Below, one piece after another: positions 25,345 through 33,936 of a DNA stretch of 39,654 nucleotides (the first letter of the stretch is position 1; each line of letters starts with the position of its first letter). The notes under the pieces are model-generated. The model searched no databases, was not told the origin of the DNA, and saw nothing but the letters and a program-made list of their open reading frames with translations. The DNA lies in the NCBI GenBank assembly GCA_018400715.1, contig JAGYME010000010.1, positions 1-39,654 on the forward strand, given 5' to 3'. A program made the translations under genes and the position numbers. The stretch comes from Candidatus Bipolaricaulota bacterium. Lineage in GTDB: Bacteria > Bipolaricaulota > Bipolaricaulia > M55B111.

Positions 25345-27231
25345 CTAGATATCCAGGTTTGTAATCTGGTTGGAGTTCTCTTTTATGAAGTTCTTTCTCG
25401 CGTTGACGTCGCTACCCATCAACGTGCTGAACAGATCGTCAGCCTGGAGGGCGTCCTTTACGGAGACCTTTTTCAGGATGCGATTTTCGGGGTTCATCGT
25501 GGTGTCCCAGAGCTGCGTGGGGTTCATTTCTCCAAGACCCTTGAACCTCTGAACTGACACCTTCGTCTTTCTTTCGTCCCTGTACTCCGCCAGCGCCTCG
25601 TCGGTATAGAAGTATTTCTTGCTCTTTCCCGATTGGACCTTGTACAGAGGGGGTTGGGCGATGAAGATGTGTCCCTCGTCGATCAACGGCTGGAAGTTCC
25701 TGTAGAAGAACGTCAACAGCAGTGCCCGTATGTGGGCTCCGTCGATGTCAGCGTCGGTCATGATTATGATCTTCTCGTACCTCATCTTCTCGATCGAAAA
25801 GTGGTCCTGGACTCCCGTCCCCATTGCGGTAATTATCGACTTGAGTTCCTTATTTTCCAGCTGCTTGGACATTCGTGATTTCTCCACGTTGAGTATCTTT
25901 CCCCGCAGGGGGAGAATGGCCTGAAAGCCCCTGTCCCTTGCGCTCTTAGCCGATCCGCCGGCCGAATCACCCTCGACAATGTACAGTTCCGTGTCTTCCG
26001 CCTTGCGCTGGGTACAATCTGCCAGCTTCCCGGGCAGCGAAGTCGATATCAGGGCGTTCTTTCTCGCCAGCTTCCTGGCTTTCTTCGCCGCGTTTCTCGC
26101 CCTGGCAGCCTCGATCGACTTCTCGATAATACTTCTTGCCACCTTTGGGTTGTTGTTGTAGTACTCTTCCAACCCCTCGGACGTGACTTTTCTGACGACC
26201 TCCCTTATCTCTGGGTTCCCCAACTTCGTCTTCGTCTGCCCCTCGAACTCCGGCTCCGGAAGCCGTACGTTAATTATCGCGGTAAGTCCCTCACGGATAT
26301 CACGACCTCTGAGGTTGTCGTCCTTCTTCTTCAGGATCTTCTTCGACCTTCCGTACTTGTTGGTCATCTTCGTCAGTGCCGTTTTGAAACCGGTGACGTG
26401 GTTCCCGCCCTCCTGAGTGTTTATGTTGTTGGCAAAGGAGAATTGGGACTCCGAGTACTTCTTGTTAAACTGAAGCGCGATCTCCACGAAGTTCCCGTCC
26501 TCTTCCTTCTTGAAGTAGATCGGGTCGGGGTGGAGCCTCTCCTCGTTCTCCGTTAAAGACGCGACGTACTCCTTGATTCCGCCCTCGTACCTGAAAGACT
26601 TGGTCACGTCGGCGTCCTCGTTAACCAGCTTTATCTTGAGCCCCTTGTTCAGGTAGGCGAGTTCTCGCAGCCTGTGAGTTAGCTTGGGTAGGTCGTACTC
26701 GAATTCTCCGAATATCTCTTCGTCGGGGATAAACGTGACCTGGGTCCCCCGCGCGTTCTTCCTGGTGTTGATTTTCTCCAGTTCAGTCAGGGAATCCCCC
26801 CGGGCAAAGTCCTGACGATACCTGGAACCGTCCCGCTGGACTTCCACCCTCATCCATTCGGAGAGCGCGTTTACGACTGAGACCCCAACACCGTGCAGTC
26901 CACCGCTGACCTTGTAGCTCTTGTGGTCGAACTTTCCGCCGGCGTGCAGCGTCGTCATCACGACCTCGACACCGCTCATTCCCTTCTCCGCGTGCGTATC
27001 GACTGGGATACCACGACCGTTATCGATAACGGTTACCTTTTCGTCCTCGTGAATCGTAACTTCTATCTCGTCGCACTCTCCGACCAGCGCCTCGTCGATG
27101 CTGTTGTCCAGCACCTCATCTATTAAGTGCATAACGCCCTGCTGGCCGGTGCTACCGATGTACATACCAGGGCGTTTTCGGACCGCTTCCAGGTCCTCGA
27201 GAACTTTGATTTGATCAGCCTTGTACGTCAT
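25345..27231 (-). CDS. gyrB: DNA gyrase subunit B
   Basis: 628-residue type IIA topoisomerase ATPase subunit, acting with GyrA to introduce negative supercoils. The N-terminal GHKL ATPase has VIDNGRGIPV and GGLHGVGVSVVNALS; the TOPRIM domain has EGDSAGGSAKSARDRGFQAIL and the metal-binding DADIDGAH. The end (STLMGSDVNARKNFI) is typical of GyrB rather than ParE. The length matches the short form without the proteobacterial insertion. GAGGTGG lies 4 bases before the ATG at 27231, so the ORF extension to 27300 is rejected. No gyrA is in the window. Confidence 0.97.
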   Translation of the reverse strand: MTYKADQIKVLEDLEAVRKRPGMYIGSTGQQGVMHLIDEVLDNSIDEALVGECDEIEVTIHEDEKVTVIDNGRGIPVDTHAEKGMSGVEVVMTTLHAGGKFDHKSYKVSGGLHGVGVSVVNALSEWMRVEVQRDGSRYRQDFARGDSLTELEKINTRKNARGTQVTFIPDEEIFGEFEYDLPKLTHRLRELAYLNKGLKIKLVNEDADVTKSFRYEGGIKEYVASLTENEERLHPDPIYFKKEEDGNFVEIALQFNKKYSESQFSFANNINTQEGGNHVTGFKTALTKMTNKYGRSKKILKKKDDNLRGRDIREGLTAIINVRLPEPEFEGQTKTKLGNPEIREVVRKVTSEGLEEYYNNNPKVARSIIEKSIEAARARNAAKKARKLARKNALISTSLPGKLADCTQRKAEDTELYIVEGDSAGGSAKSARDRGFQAILPLRGKILNVEKSRMSKQLENKELKSIITAMGTGVQDHFSIEKMRYEKIIIMTDADIDGAHIRALLLTFFYRNFQPLIDEGHIFIAQPPLYKVQSGKSKKYFYTDEALAEYRDERKTKVSVQRFKGLGEMNPTQLWDTTMNPENRILKKVSVKDALQADDLFSTLMGSDVNARKNFIKENSNQITNLDI

Positions 27232-27547
27232 AAAACCACCTCGATGTTGGAACCAATCACGCAATAATTTTAATGGATTCTGAACTATATTGCCAGGCAC
27301 GTATCCCTATTCTATAGTGGGTTTTGGTTGAATTTTGGTGATAAAATAAGGGGGGCAATCACTTACTCGCTGAACGCTTCCCTGTAAACCTACTGATAGC
27401 CGTCGGTAAACGATTTAACGAAGAACTCTCTAATATCCACCTTCGCTCTTCTTAGGTCAAACTGGCAGCAACGTTTATCTTCGCCTCATTCTGGCAAGTT
27501 TGTCATAAAGGCCAAATAACTTTAACATAAGATGTAAGGAGGGAATT
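27232..27547. other. Divergent intergenic region of gyrB and the 192-residue gene
   Basis: 316 bases without a gene. It should hold the gyrB promoter on the minus strand and the promoter described at 27500-27528 on the plus strand. I see no tRNA, repeat array or other convincing ORF. Confidence 0.6.
27500..27528 (+). promoter_or_regulatory. Possible sigma70-type promoter
   Basis: TTGTCA (27500-27505), a 17-base spacer and TAACAT (27523-27528), shortly before the ribosome site AAGGAGGG of the 192-residue gene. The leader would be short. Confidence 0.35.
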
Positions 27548-28126
27548 ATGGACAATATGTGGTTATTGTTGTTAGTGGCGGGTCTGGTAGTGGGGGTTGC
27601 ATTTTTTGCTGTCAGTTTTCTTGGAGGAACCGGTGCGGTCCCCCCTGCGACGGATCAACCCGAGACTGACCGGGAGTTCGAATCCGAGTTCGAAAGTCAG
27701 GAATACCAAGGTGCTGAAACCGAAGCCGGTGGTAAGGTCGAAAGTCTGGACTTCAGGGTGGACGTGACCAGAAACGGAGAGGACGTTACCTACCGGTTCA
27801 GGATCAACGCTCCCGAAACAGAGCACGAGGACGTCCGCGTTGACCATATGCGTGATGACGGATCAGAGTTTAATTTGATTCTGCGGCACGGCAAGGATGA
27901 GGGATGGGTCAAGGAACTTTCATCCGATCAATGGACGCACTTTACCGGAATTGCCTTTACTCAAATGGCTCGCACAAGAGCAGAAGATTACTCGGCTTAC
28001 CAGGTAACTGACTGGAGGGCTATGGAGGGGGAGACCTTCACGGTGGAGACAGAAGAAGGTCCCGTTAAAGTCTACGACGTCAGGGTAAACGAGGAGATTC
28101 CGGAGTCAGTGTTCCTCCCGGATTAA
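27548..28126 (+). CDS. Membrane-anchored acidic protein, unknown function
   Basis: 192 residues: one N-terminal membrane helix (WLLLLVAGLVVGVAFFAVSF), an acidic, probably disordered linker (about 35-60), then a soluble domain of about 130 residues predicted as mixed alpha/beta (SLDFRVDVTRNGEDVTYRF and later EDYSAYQVTDW). It resembles bacterial proteins that hang one small domain outside the membrane, but no family is recognisable. AAGGAGGG is 4 bases before the ATG, giving a strong start. It stands alone, transcribed away from gyrB. Confidence 0.75.
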   Translation: MDNMWLLLLVAGLVVGVAFFAVSFLGGTGAVPPATDQPETDREFESEFESQEYQGAETEAGGKVESLDFRVDVTRNGEDVTYRFRINAPETEHEDVRVDHMRDDGSEFNLILRHGKDEGWVKELSSDQWTHFTGIAFTQMARTRAEDYSAYQVTDWRAMEGETFTVETEEGPVKVYDVRVNEEIPESVFLPD

Positions 28127-28128
28127 CT

Positions 28129-28199
28129 GCGGTACCTTAAGAACCTTTTCTCGTTTAAGATGATTCTTCGTTTCTAGCTCCTGACAGAGCAAGTACCGC
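28129..28199 (+). ncRNA. Candidate structured RNA, three-way junction
   Basis: An outer 7-base stem (GCGGTAC 28129-28135 with GTACCGC 28193-28199, plus a possible terminal wobble) encloses two small hairpins: CTTAA/TTAAG (28136-28140 with 28155-28159) and GCTC/GAGC (28177-28180 with 28187-28190). It is not followed by a run of T, so it does not look like a simple terminator. It could be the 3' end fold of the preceding mRNA or an independent RNA. Confidence 0.25.
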
Positions 28200-28250
28200 G
28201 TATATATCAGCGAAGTAATGCCAGGTGGTTGATTAAGATTGCTTTCCCAA

Positions 28251-28279
28251 TTGACAGACCCCAGTCGAATAATTATCAT
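28251..28279 (+). promoter_or_regulatory. Strong sigma70-type promoter upstream of tRNA-Pro
   Basis: A perfect TTGACA (28251-28256), 17-base spacer and TATCAT (28274-28279, one mismatch). The tRNA begins about 125 bases downstream, so a leader would be removed during processing. No other gene lies between. Confidence 0.6.
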
Positions 28280-28404
28280 TAATCGACAAGATATGTGGTT
28301 TTTCTCAGAAGTCAGTAGGGTTGATGTGCGAAGTCACTGCTAAGAATTCTCGACTTGCAAGGGTACCCATATTTCAGGTCTTCCCAATAAGTGGAAACGA
28401 ACAA

Positions 28405-28481
28405 CGGGGAGTGGCGCAGCTTGGAAGCGCGCCTGCTTTGGGAGCAGGAGGTCGCTGGTTCAAATCCAGTCTCCCCGACCA
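28405..28481 (+). tRNA. tRNA-Pro (anticodon UGG)
   Basis: 77 bases including an encoded CCA. The acceptor stem CGGGGAG pairs with CTCCCCG; the anticodon stem CCTGC/GCAGG holds the loop TTTGGGA with anticodon TGG; the T arm is CTGGTTCAAATCCAG. All four arms pair properly. Its 3' side is followed directly by recombinase genes, so it is a likely integration target. Confidence 0.97.
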
Positions 28482-28562
28482 CCTACCTTATCCTCTCTCT
28501 AAAGCCCATATATAGGTCATAACGAGAGATCTCCAAAAATTATTTCTCCTGCCAATTCTACC

Positions 28563-29503
28563 ATGTTTTTATCGAAGCAGGAGTACGTTTTTGATGGAAC
28601 AATTTCCGATGGTCAGAGTAAGTCATCATGCCCCCAGATCGAGTTAAGTGAGGCCATAGACGAGTTCAAGTTGATGGCGGCGTTGATGGGAGGGCTGATA
28701 GCACCCTTGAGTTATATGATTACGTCTTCAAGAGATTTACGGGGTATCTTAGTGAAGATACAACTATTGAGTCAATCTCAACTAAACAGATAAGGGAGTA
28801 TTATTCAGCCCTGATTGAGGAGAAATTAAAACGCACTACCGTAGCAATTCACCATAGGGTTCTAAACGCTTTCTTTACTTGGCTTGAACAGGAAGAACTA
28901 ATACGACATTCCCCCATGGCAAAAATCAAAGAGCCGCGGACCCCTAGTAAATTCCCGAAGGTATTAAACAAAGAACAGGTTAGAAAATTGATTACAGCTG
29001 CCAAAGAGAGATCAAGTAGCTGGACTGGTTTTAGGAACTACGTGATTCTGCTGACCTTTCTCGATACGGGCATCAGAAGAAAAGAGCTTCTTGAGTTGAG
29101 ATTGAGGGATTTCGAGCTCAAAAGGCATTCATTGAGGGTTCATGGCAAGGGGGCCAAAGAGAGAAAGGTATATTTTGGCCCAAAGACCTTTAGGGTGTTA
29201 CGACAATGGAAGAAGATAAGGAATAAGGTTGAGCCAATCTGGGATGAGACTATCTTCCTATCTACGTCTGGCGAAAAGCTAAAGCCACGAAATCTACAGC
29301 GAAGAATTACAGTTATCTAAAAACGCGCTGGGCTGGAGGATGTACAGGTATCACCTCACGTTCTGCGACACACATCTGCCACTTTCGCGGTCCAAAACGG
29401 ACTAGATCGATTCTCTTTAAAGAGGCAGTTTGGCTGGGAGGATATTGAGACGGCGATGCGTTATGTCCATTTAACTGATGATGACATTGAAAAAAACATA
29501 TAG
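28563..29503 (+). pseudogene. Broken tyrosine recombinase/integrase
   Basis: Reads as a roughly 310-residue phage-type integrase only if two lesions are repaired. The N-terminal frame (ending SEAIDEFK) shifts by one base near 28671-28674; the next frame continues DGGVDGRADSTLELYDYVFKR and on through the SAM-like DNA-binding region and the catalytic core (TGIRRKELLELR). An in-frame TAA at 29318-29320 then cuts off the last 61 codons, which still encode intact HVLRHTS and RYVH active-site segments up to 29503. It is clearly homologous along its length to the intact gene at 29685. Loss of reading in two places indicates a relic of an older integration next to tRNA-Pro. Confidence 0.85.
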
Positions 29504-29684
29504 AAAGTCATCGCCCTTAAGTATAGCTATTGACCGATGATTCGATATGTTAAAAGAGCTAATCGGCAAGAAAATCAACTTTTGCGAGGTGCCAATTATG
29601 GGTTTTTACAGTTCGAAAGCTGATTCAAATTAAAGCAACCAAAAAGGTAATCGTAAAAATAACCGTACAGGCAAGTCCATTCAA

Positions 29685-30599
29685 TTGTCTGAATTGGTGG
29701 ATATCTATTTGATTAACAAGAGGCTAGCCGGACTATCTGAACGAACGCTGGAGCAGTATGAGGTCGTTATAGGCTTATTTCGACGCTATCTTGACGACGA
29801 CGAAGTACCCGCTAACGACATCAAACCGGAACACATCAGAGCCTATCTGAGCTATCTGCTAGAGAAAGACTTAAAGATTACAACAGTAGCCATAAGGTAC
29901 AGAGTGCTAAGAGCGTTCTTCAACTGGGCTAAAGACGAAGGCTATATCAATGAATCGCCGTTGAGGAATATTCCTGAACTTAAAACGCCAAAGAAGCTCC
30001 CGTACGTATTAACTGATGAACAGGTGAACCGTTTACTTGATACCGCTAAGGAGAGAGCTAATACCTGGACCGGCGTACGTGACCTTACCATAGTATCTAC
30101 CCTGTTGGAAGTTGGGGTAAGGCAAACGGAGCTGGTTAAAGCGGCAATCGACGATTTGGACTTGGCACGATATTCGCTCAAAATACACGGCAAGGGCGCT
30201 AAGGACCGGGAGGTCTTTTTTGGAAAGGTGTTAACAAGACGGCTGCACAGGTGGCTAAGCGTTCGTGAGGACATACCGGCTACAATAGCGGAGTACACGA
30301 TATTCATCAGCCTGAATGGCAACAGTATAACCTTAAGGAACCTCGATCGTATCGTGGCCAACCTCAAAGAAAGGGCGGGTCTAGAAGACTCTCACGTAAC
30401 GCCGCAATCGCTGAGGCATACTTCGGTGACAATGCATGTTAATAACGGAATGGATCCCTACTCCCTGCAGCAGCTGTTTGGCTGGGAGTCGATAAGGACC
30501 TCGGAAAGATACGTCCACGCCAGCGGGAAGAGGCTAGAAGAGGTAGCGAAAAGAAACTCGCCGGTCGACTCGATATTAAGACGGAGAGGACGTAGCTAA
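29685..30599 (+). CDS. Tyrosine recombinase/integrase with HxxR to QxxR change
   Basis: 304 residues: N-terminal core-binding domain (LSERTLEQYEVVIGLFRRYL) and catalytic domain with Arg I (VGVRQTEL), the beta-hairpin lysine region (IHGKGAKDREVFF), Arg II and box III. The box II motif reads TPQSLRHTS, so the histidine of the usual HxxR is glutamine, whereas the neighbouring pseudogene keeps PHVLRHTS. The nucleophile is the tyrosine in SERYVHAS. The start is a TTG at 29685; the reading frame is open for 17 more codons upstream but has no better start. It probably mobilised this tRNA-linked segment, unless the substitution has impaired it. Confidence 0.88.
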   Translation: MSELVDIYLINKRLAGLSERTLEQYEVVIGLFRRYLDDDEVPANDIKPEHIRAYLSYLLEKDLKITTVAIRYRVLRAFFNWAKDEGYINESPLRNIPELKTPKKLPYVLTDEQVNRLLDTAKERANTWTGVRDLTIVSTLLEVGVRQTELVKAAIDDLDLARYSLKIHGKGAKDREVFFGKVLTRRLHRWLSVREDIPATIAEYTIFISLNGNSITLRNLDRIVANLKERAGLEDSHVTPQSLRHTSVTMHVNNGMDPYSLQQLFGWESIRTSERYVHASGKRLEEVAKRNSPVDSILRRRGRS

Positions 30600-30662
30600 T
30601 CTAAACATAGACAAGATGAACCGAACAATAATCAAACCAAAATTTAATAAGGGTGATCCCAC

Positions 30663-31040
30663 ATGAGTACAGAAAAAAAGTATAACTTCGAGACGTTTAC
30701 GGACGTTGGTAAAACCTACAACGATTATGTGTCAATTAGAAAGAGCGTTCAGCTCGTAATATCGGCAGGTACGGTAAGAAGGTATAACGTCGACGATTAT
30801 TACGGCACCATAATGATGTACGACCCATACAACAAGGTTATCGGCATTAAACCAACGAACGATAGGACAAGACCGGGCTTATCCAAAAACAGAGCCTCTA
30901 ACGTAGAGATACAGGTAAGCATTAAGTCCTTTTTGGATAACTATAGGATTCCCTATGACTTGGATTCAACAAGTAAGTGCAACTTTACTCTAGAAAAAGG
31001 AGGGGAGAGCGGAGTTATCCTACTTCTCCCCTCCTTATAG
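30663..31040 (+). CDS. Conserved-looking hypothetical protein in the integrated segment
   Basis: 125-residue soluble protein that I cannot assign to a family with confidence. It has a beta-rich centre (VQLVISAGTVRRYNVDDYYGTIMMYD, KVIGIKPTND) and a later VSIKSFLDNYRIPYD helix, a layout seen in small plasmid and virus proteins that pair 'IGIKPT' with 'I(S/N)x(K/R)SFLxxY'. GGTGAT lies before the ATG. Its stop codon falls within the stem of the hairpin that terminates the opposing galM gene. Position just after an integrase suggests mobile-element cargo or a remnant. Confidence 0.55.
   Translation: MSTEKKYNFETFTDVGKTYNDYVSIRKSVQLVISAGTVRRYNVDDYYGTIMMYDPYNKVIGIKPTNDRTRPGLSKNRASNVEIQVSIKSFLDNYRIPYDLDSTSKCNFTLEKGGESGVILLLPSL
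30992..31036 (-). terminator. Rho-independent terminator of the epimerase operon
   Basis: On the minus strand AAGGAGGGGAGA (31036-31025) pairs perfectly with TCTCCCCTCCTT (31008-30997) over 12 bases, loop of 16, followed by TTT, giving five T in a row with the stem end. It lies 30 bases past the epimerase stop and overlaps the 3' end of the convergent 125-residue gene. Confidence 0.7.
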
Positions 31041-31065
31041 CTCCGGCTATTATATTCAGCCCCGT

Positions 31066-32208
31066 TTATTTAGCTGTAAATTTGAAGACTGTCTTTGTCT
31101 CGTAAATCTCCCCGGGATGGAGTACGTCCGACGGAAAGTTTGGGTTGTTGGGGTCGTCCGGGGGATACTGTGTTTCCAGACATATTGCGTCGTACTTTTC
31201 GTATTTCTGACCGCCTTTCCCTTCCAAGCTTCCATCAAGAAAACCAGCTGAGTAGAACACCAGCCCTGGTTGATCCGTAAAGACTTTCATAAGTATACTA
31301 GTGGATGGAGCGTAAGCTGTAGCGGCCAGTGAAACTCCATTTCTTGTGTTGCCTGTAAAGTAGAATGGGTTATAGCCGTAACCCAGTCCGAGGTGGCCAT
31401 AATCGGCATCGATTCTTTCCCCTACTTTGGTCGGAGTTGTGAAATCCATGGGCGTTCCTTCAACGGATCTGATTTCGCCGGTTGGCACGTATTCGTCGTC
31501 CTGGGGGAGAAATTTATCCCCGTTGATCATCAACTCATGGTCCAGGGCAAGTTTCTTTCCACCAGTGAGGTTGTAATAGTTGTGGTTTGTAATGTTCAAT
31601 ATCGTTGGCTCGTCCGTTGTAGCTTCTATTTCAAAGATGAACTCGTTGTCGTTTGTAAGGGTATATATCACGTCGACGTCCAGGTTTCCCGGATACCCCT
31701 CTTCACCAGCGGGGCTGAGATAGTTCAGTTTCACATGTGCACCTTCAGATGTCGTATAAGCTTCTCCCTTCCAGATCCTTTGATCAAAGCCTTTATGGCC
31801 ACCGTGGAGATGATTTCCGATGTTGTTCGTAACGAGGGAATACTGTTTCCCGTCCAGAGTGAATTTTCCATCCTCGATCCTATTCCCGTATCGACCTACA
31901 ATAGCTCCGATGTAAGTGTGGTTCTTCAGATAGCCTTCCAAGCTATCAAAACCGAGGACCACGTCTACCATGTTTCCTTCCTTGTCGGGCACGACAAGTG
32001 AAGTAACCCTGGCACCATAATTCGTGACTTTTAGTTTGGCGTCCTGTGAGTTGGTGAGAGTGTATAGAAAGACGGATTCCCCGTTGACCTCACCCCACGG
32101 CTCCACTTTTGCGTTCGCGGTGGTATCTGCGACGACTCCAAACTCGAACAGAACACCTATCAGCAGTATAGAGACTATTATAGCCGGGATTTTAAGTTTC
32201 TTAATCAT
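31066..32208 (-). CDS. galM: Secreted aldose 1-epimerase (galactose mutarotase)
   Basis: 380 residues: an N-terminal Sec signal (KIPAIIVSILLIGVLFEFG) followed by the GalM fold, which interconverts alpha and beta anomers of sugars. Family motifs are YIGAIVGRYGNRI, NHLHGG, NITNHNYYNL and CLETQYPPDDPN; the histidines and the final glutamate are the acid/base residues. GGAGG precedes the ATG by about 7 bases. Lack of a lipobox cysteine suggests a soluble periplasmic or extracellular enzyme. It is the second gene after a sugar-binding protein, supporting a role in preparing sugar for uptake. Confidence 0.9.
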   Translation of the reverse strand: MIKKLKIPAIIVSILLIGVLFEFGVVADTTANAKVEPWGEVNGESVFLYTLTNSQDAKLKVTNYGARVTSLVVPDKEGNMVDVVLGFDSLEGYLKNHTYIGAIVGRYGNRIEDGKFTLDGKQYSLVTNNIGNHLHGGHKGFDQRIWKGEAYTTSEGAHVKLNYLSPAGEEGYPGNLDVDVIYTLTNDNEFIFEIEATTDEPTILNITNHNYYNLTGGKKLALDHELMINGDKFLPQDDEYVPTGEIRSVEGTPMDFTTPTKVGERIDADYGHLGLGYGYNPFYFTGNTRNGVSLAATAYAPSTSILMKVFTDQPGLVFYSAGFLDGSLEGKGGQKYEKYDAICLETQYPPDDPNNPNFPSDVLHPGEIYETKTVFKFTAK

Positions 32209-32311
32209 GGTTATTCCTCCATTTTAAAATATTTATTATTTGTTGAGAATTATGTAGTTTAGAAATTAATATCTTCACTTCTTCTCCTAGTTAGTCCCAC
32301 GTCTACAGGCC

Positions 32312-33316
32312 TTACCTTATTCCTTTCTCCGCCAAAGGTGCGATTATATCGATGTTGCTTGGCCCGACAAGTCCCGAACCTGTATCTATGTGCAGACCGG
32401 AAAACTTATACTTCTCGGTTAAATAGATCTGGAATACCGGTAAGAAACCCTGAAGATAGGGTTGCTGATCCAATACCAGGTCGGTGTAACCGCTCCTTAT
32501 TGCTCTAGCTGTGGCCGGAGAAAGGTCAAATCCAGCGCCGTATACCTCGTCGGGACCAAGTCCAGCCGACTTGAAGTACTCCTCCTGGGTTGCAGTCAGC
32601 TGGCCGTGGTCGGTAACTACCATATCCGTCTCCGGGTGGCTCTGCATGTAACCTGTAAATATGGGGATCCCGTTTGAGGCATCTTTATCCACTGCGGAGG
32701 AGATCTCTATATAATCTACCTCAATCCCGGCCTCCTCCAAGGCGTCAATTACTCCGATTGTTCTCTGACCTCTCTTTGGTTCGGACTTGAGGCCCCAGAC
32801 CATAGCTTGGTCGCCTTCCCCCAGACCAGACCTCTTTGCCGCCTCTTTTCCCAGAGTGTAGCCGGAGGAGTACTGTTCCTGACCTACATAGCCGAATCCC
32901 TTGGATTTGTGCTTTTCCTCCATCTCGGGGAGGGCGACGTTCTGAGTTGTAACTATTATACCTTTGTCTAAGGCTTCGGGGACGAACTGCTCTATTGCTC
33001 CCCAGCCTACCACGGCAATGCCGTCGGGATTCATGGCTATTGATTCCTGGAATTTCTTTGCGTCATTTTGGGGGCTCCAGTTGCCATAGACAATCTTAAC
33101 GTTTGCTCGATCACCAAGGATCTCGGCGGCATCTTTGGCTCCTTTCGCTTTTATGGAGGCAAACGAGCCTCCGGGTGGGCCACCTACCATGTAGATTATC
33201 TGAACCTTATCATCTTTCTTTTTGTCTTCAACAGCAAATCCAGTGTCTGATGCAAGGCCGATTAACAGGGTAATTGAGAGAAGTAAAGAAAATGCAATAA
33301 GTACTTTTTTATGCAT
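32312..33316 (-). CDS. Periplasmic sugar-binding protein (ribose/xylose type)
   Basis: 334-residue type I periplasmic binding protein of the RbsB-like class. A Sec signal (KKVLIAFSLLLSITLLIGLA...FAVE) has no lipobox. The two alpha/beta lobes begin IIYMVGGPPGGSF and NVKIVYGNW; PDGIAVVGWGAIEQ and DLVLDQQPYLQGFLPV are typical of the ligand cleft. GGAGGT lies 7 bases before the ATG. It heads a short operon with galM. The ATPase and permease genes that normally accompany it are missing from both sides, and an IS element lies upstream. The ligand is probably a pentose or hexose. Confidence 0.9.
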   Translation of the reverse strand: MHKKVLIAFSLLLSITLLIGLASDTGFAVEDKKKDDKVQIIYMVGGPPGGSFASIKAKGAKDAAEILGDRANVKIVYGNWSPQNDAKKFQESIAMNPDGIAVVGWGAIEQFVPEALDKGIIVTTQNVALPEMEEKHKSKGFGYVGQEQYSSGYTLGKEAAKRSGLGEGDQAMVWGLKSEPKRGQRTIGVIDALEEAGIEVDYIEISSAVDKDASNGIPIFTGYMQSHPETDMVVTDHGQLTATQEEYFKSAGLGPDEVYGAGFDLSPATARAIRSGYTDLVLDQQPYLQGFLPVFQIYLTEKYKFSGLHIDTGSGLVGPSNIDIIAPLAEKGIR

Positions 33317-33442
33317 TTTAAATACCTCCGATTTAATATTTATTGAATGTTGAACGACCGTCCAAAAAGGTTTTCGTGGGAAATAATCACCTCCGAGATA
33401 GGTATTTTTACCAAAACTGCTGCTGGAGATGAATTCTTACCG

Positions 33443-33494
33443 ACTTTTTCGGTTTAGATATTTATCCTACTTTTTCGGTTTAGATATTTATCCT
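33443..33494. repeat. Perfect 26-base tandem repeat (two copies)
   Basis: Copies at 33443-33468 and 33469-33494 are identical. Each begins ACTTTTTCGG and ends TATTTATCCT. It lies 127-178 bases upstream of the sugar-binding protein start. It may be a recent slippage duplication or a pair of regulator sites. Confidence 0.8.
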
Positions 33495-33578
33495 ATATTA
33501 GGTGAAGTTACGATCTAACCACCGGAACTCACAAACCTAGAATCTAGAGAGGTCTATTGGTAATGTAAGTAATTGTGA

Positions 33579-33602
33579 TATCGTTACCGTTATCGTTACC
33601 GA
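33579..33602. repeat. 12-base tandem repeat (two copies)
   Basis: TATCGTTACCGT at 33579-33590 is followed by TATCGTTACCGA at 33591-33602, differing only in the last base. It could be a helical-turn-spaced operator pair for a sugar regulator. Confidence 0.6.
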
Positions 33603-33936
33603 AAAGTCTCAAAAAAATACTCCACCTATTTTTTATTCTAACAATTATTGTCCGACTGTCAAGCGGCACCTGTGTATTAATCTTGTACCGCCCTCGCGCT
33701 AAGATTTTAAGCTTGGCTTCTAACTATTCTTTAACATATTACCCACACTGGGAAACTTTTGTTCAAAGGAACCACGATAGATCTATTCTCATAGCATCAG
33801 ACTATCGAAATCGCAGCAGGTTGTAATATGTTAGTGTGGTTAAGTGAATGGTAAATACTGAGTGTAAATTACATTTTTCAAGTACCCACTTTTTGCTGAA
33901 AATTATTGCTAAAAATACCCACCCCGCCAACGACTT

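Larger units (their letters stand above)
33317..33862. other. Long AT-rich control region with two tandem repeats
   Basis: 546 bases with no credible gene between the sugar-binding protein and the IS element. It holds the 26-base and 12-base tandem repeats listed separately and presumably the promoter of the binding protein. Inverted copies of AACATATTAC and CCACACT occur in swapped order near 33735-33755 and 33824-33840. Confidence 0.5.

Noticed and set aside
28321..28515. 64-residue ORF containing GVAQLGSAPALGAGGRWFKS
   Set aside because: This is the well-known false protein produced by translating a tRNA gene; it covers tRNA-Pro.
28482..31040. Attachment-site duplicate of the tRNA 3' end
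   Set aside because: I looked for a second copy of the tRNA end (CTCCCCGACC) downstream and found none in the window.
31393..32001. 202-residue plus-strand ORF
   Set aside because: It is antisense to galM, whose family motifs are complete.
33575..33826. 83-residue ORF in the repeat-rich gap
   Set aside because: It spans the 12-base repeat, shows no domain or convincing ribosome site and looks like chance.
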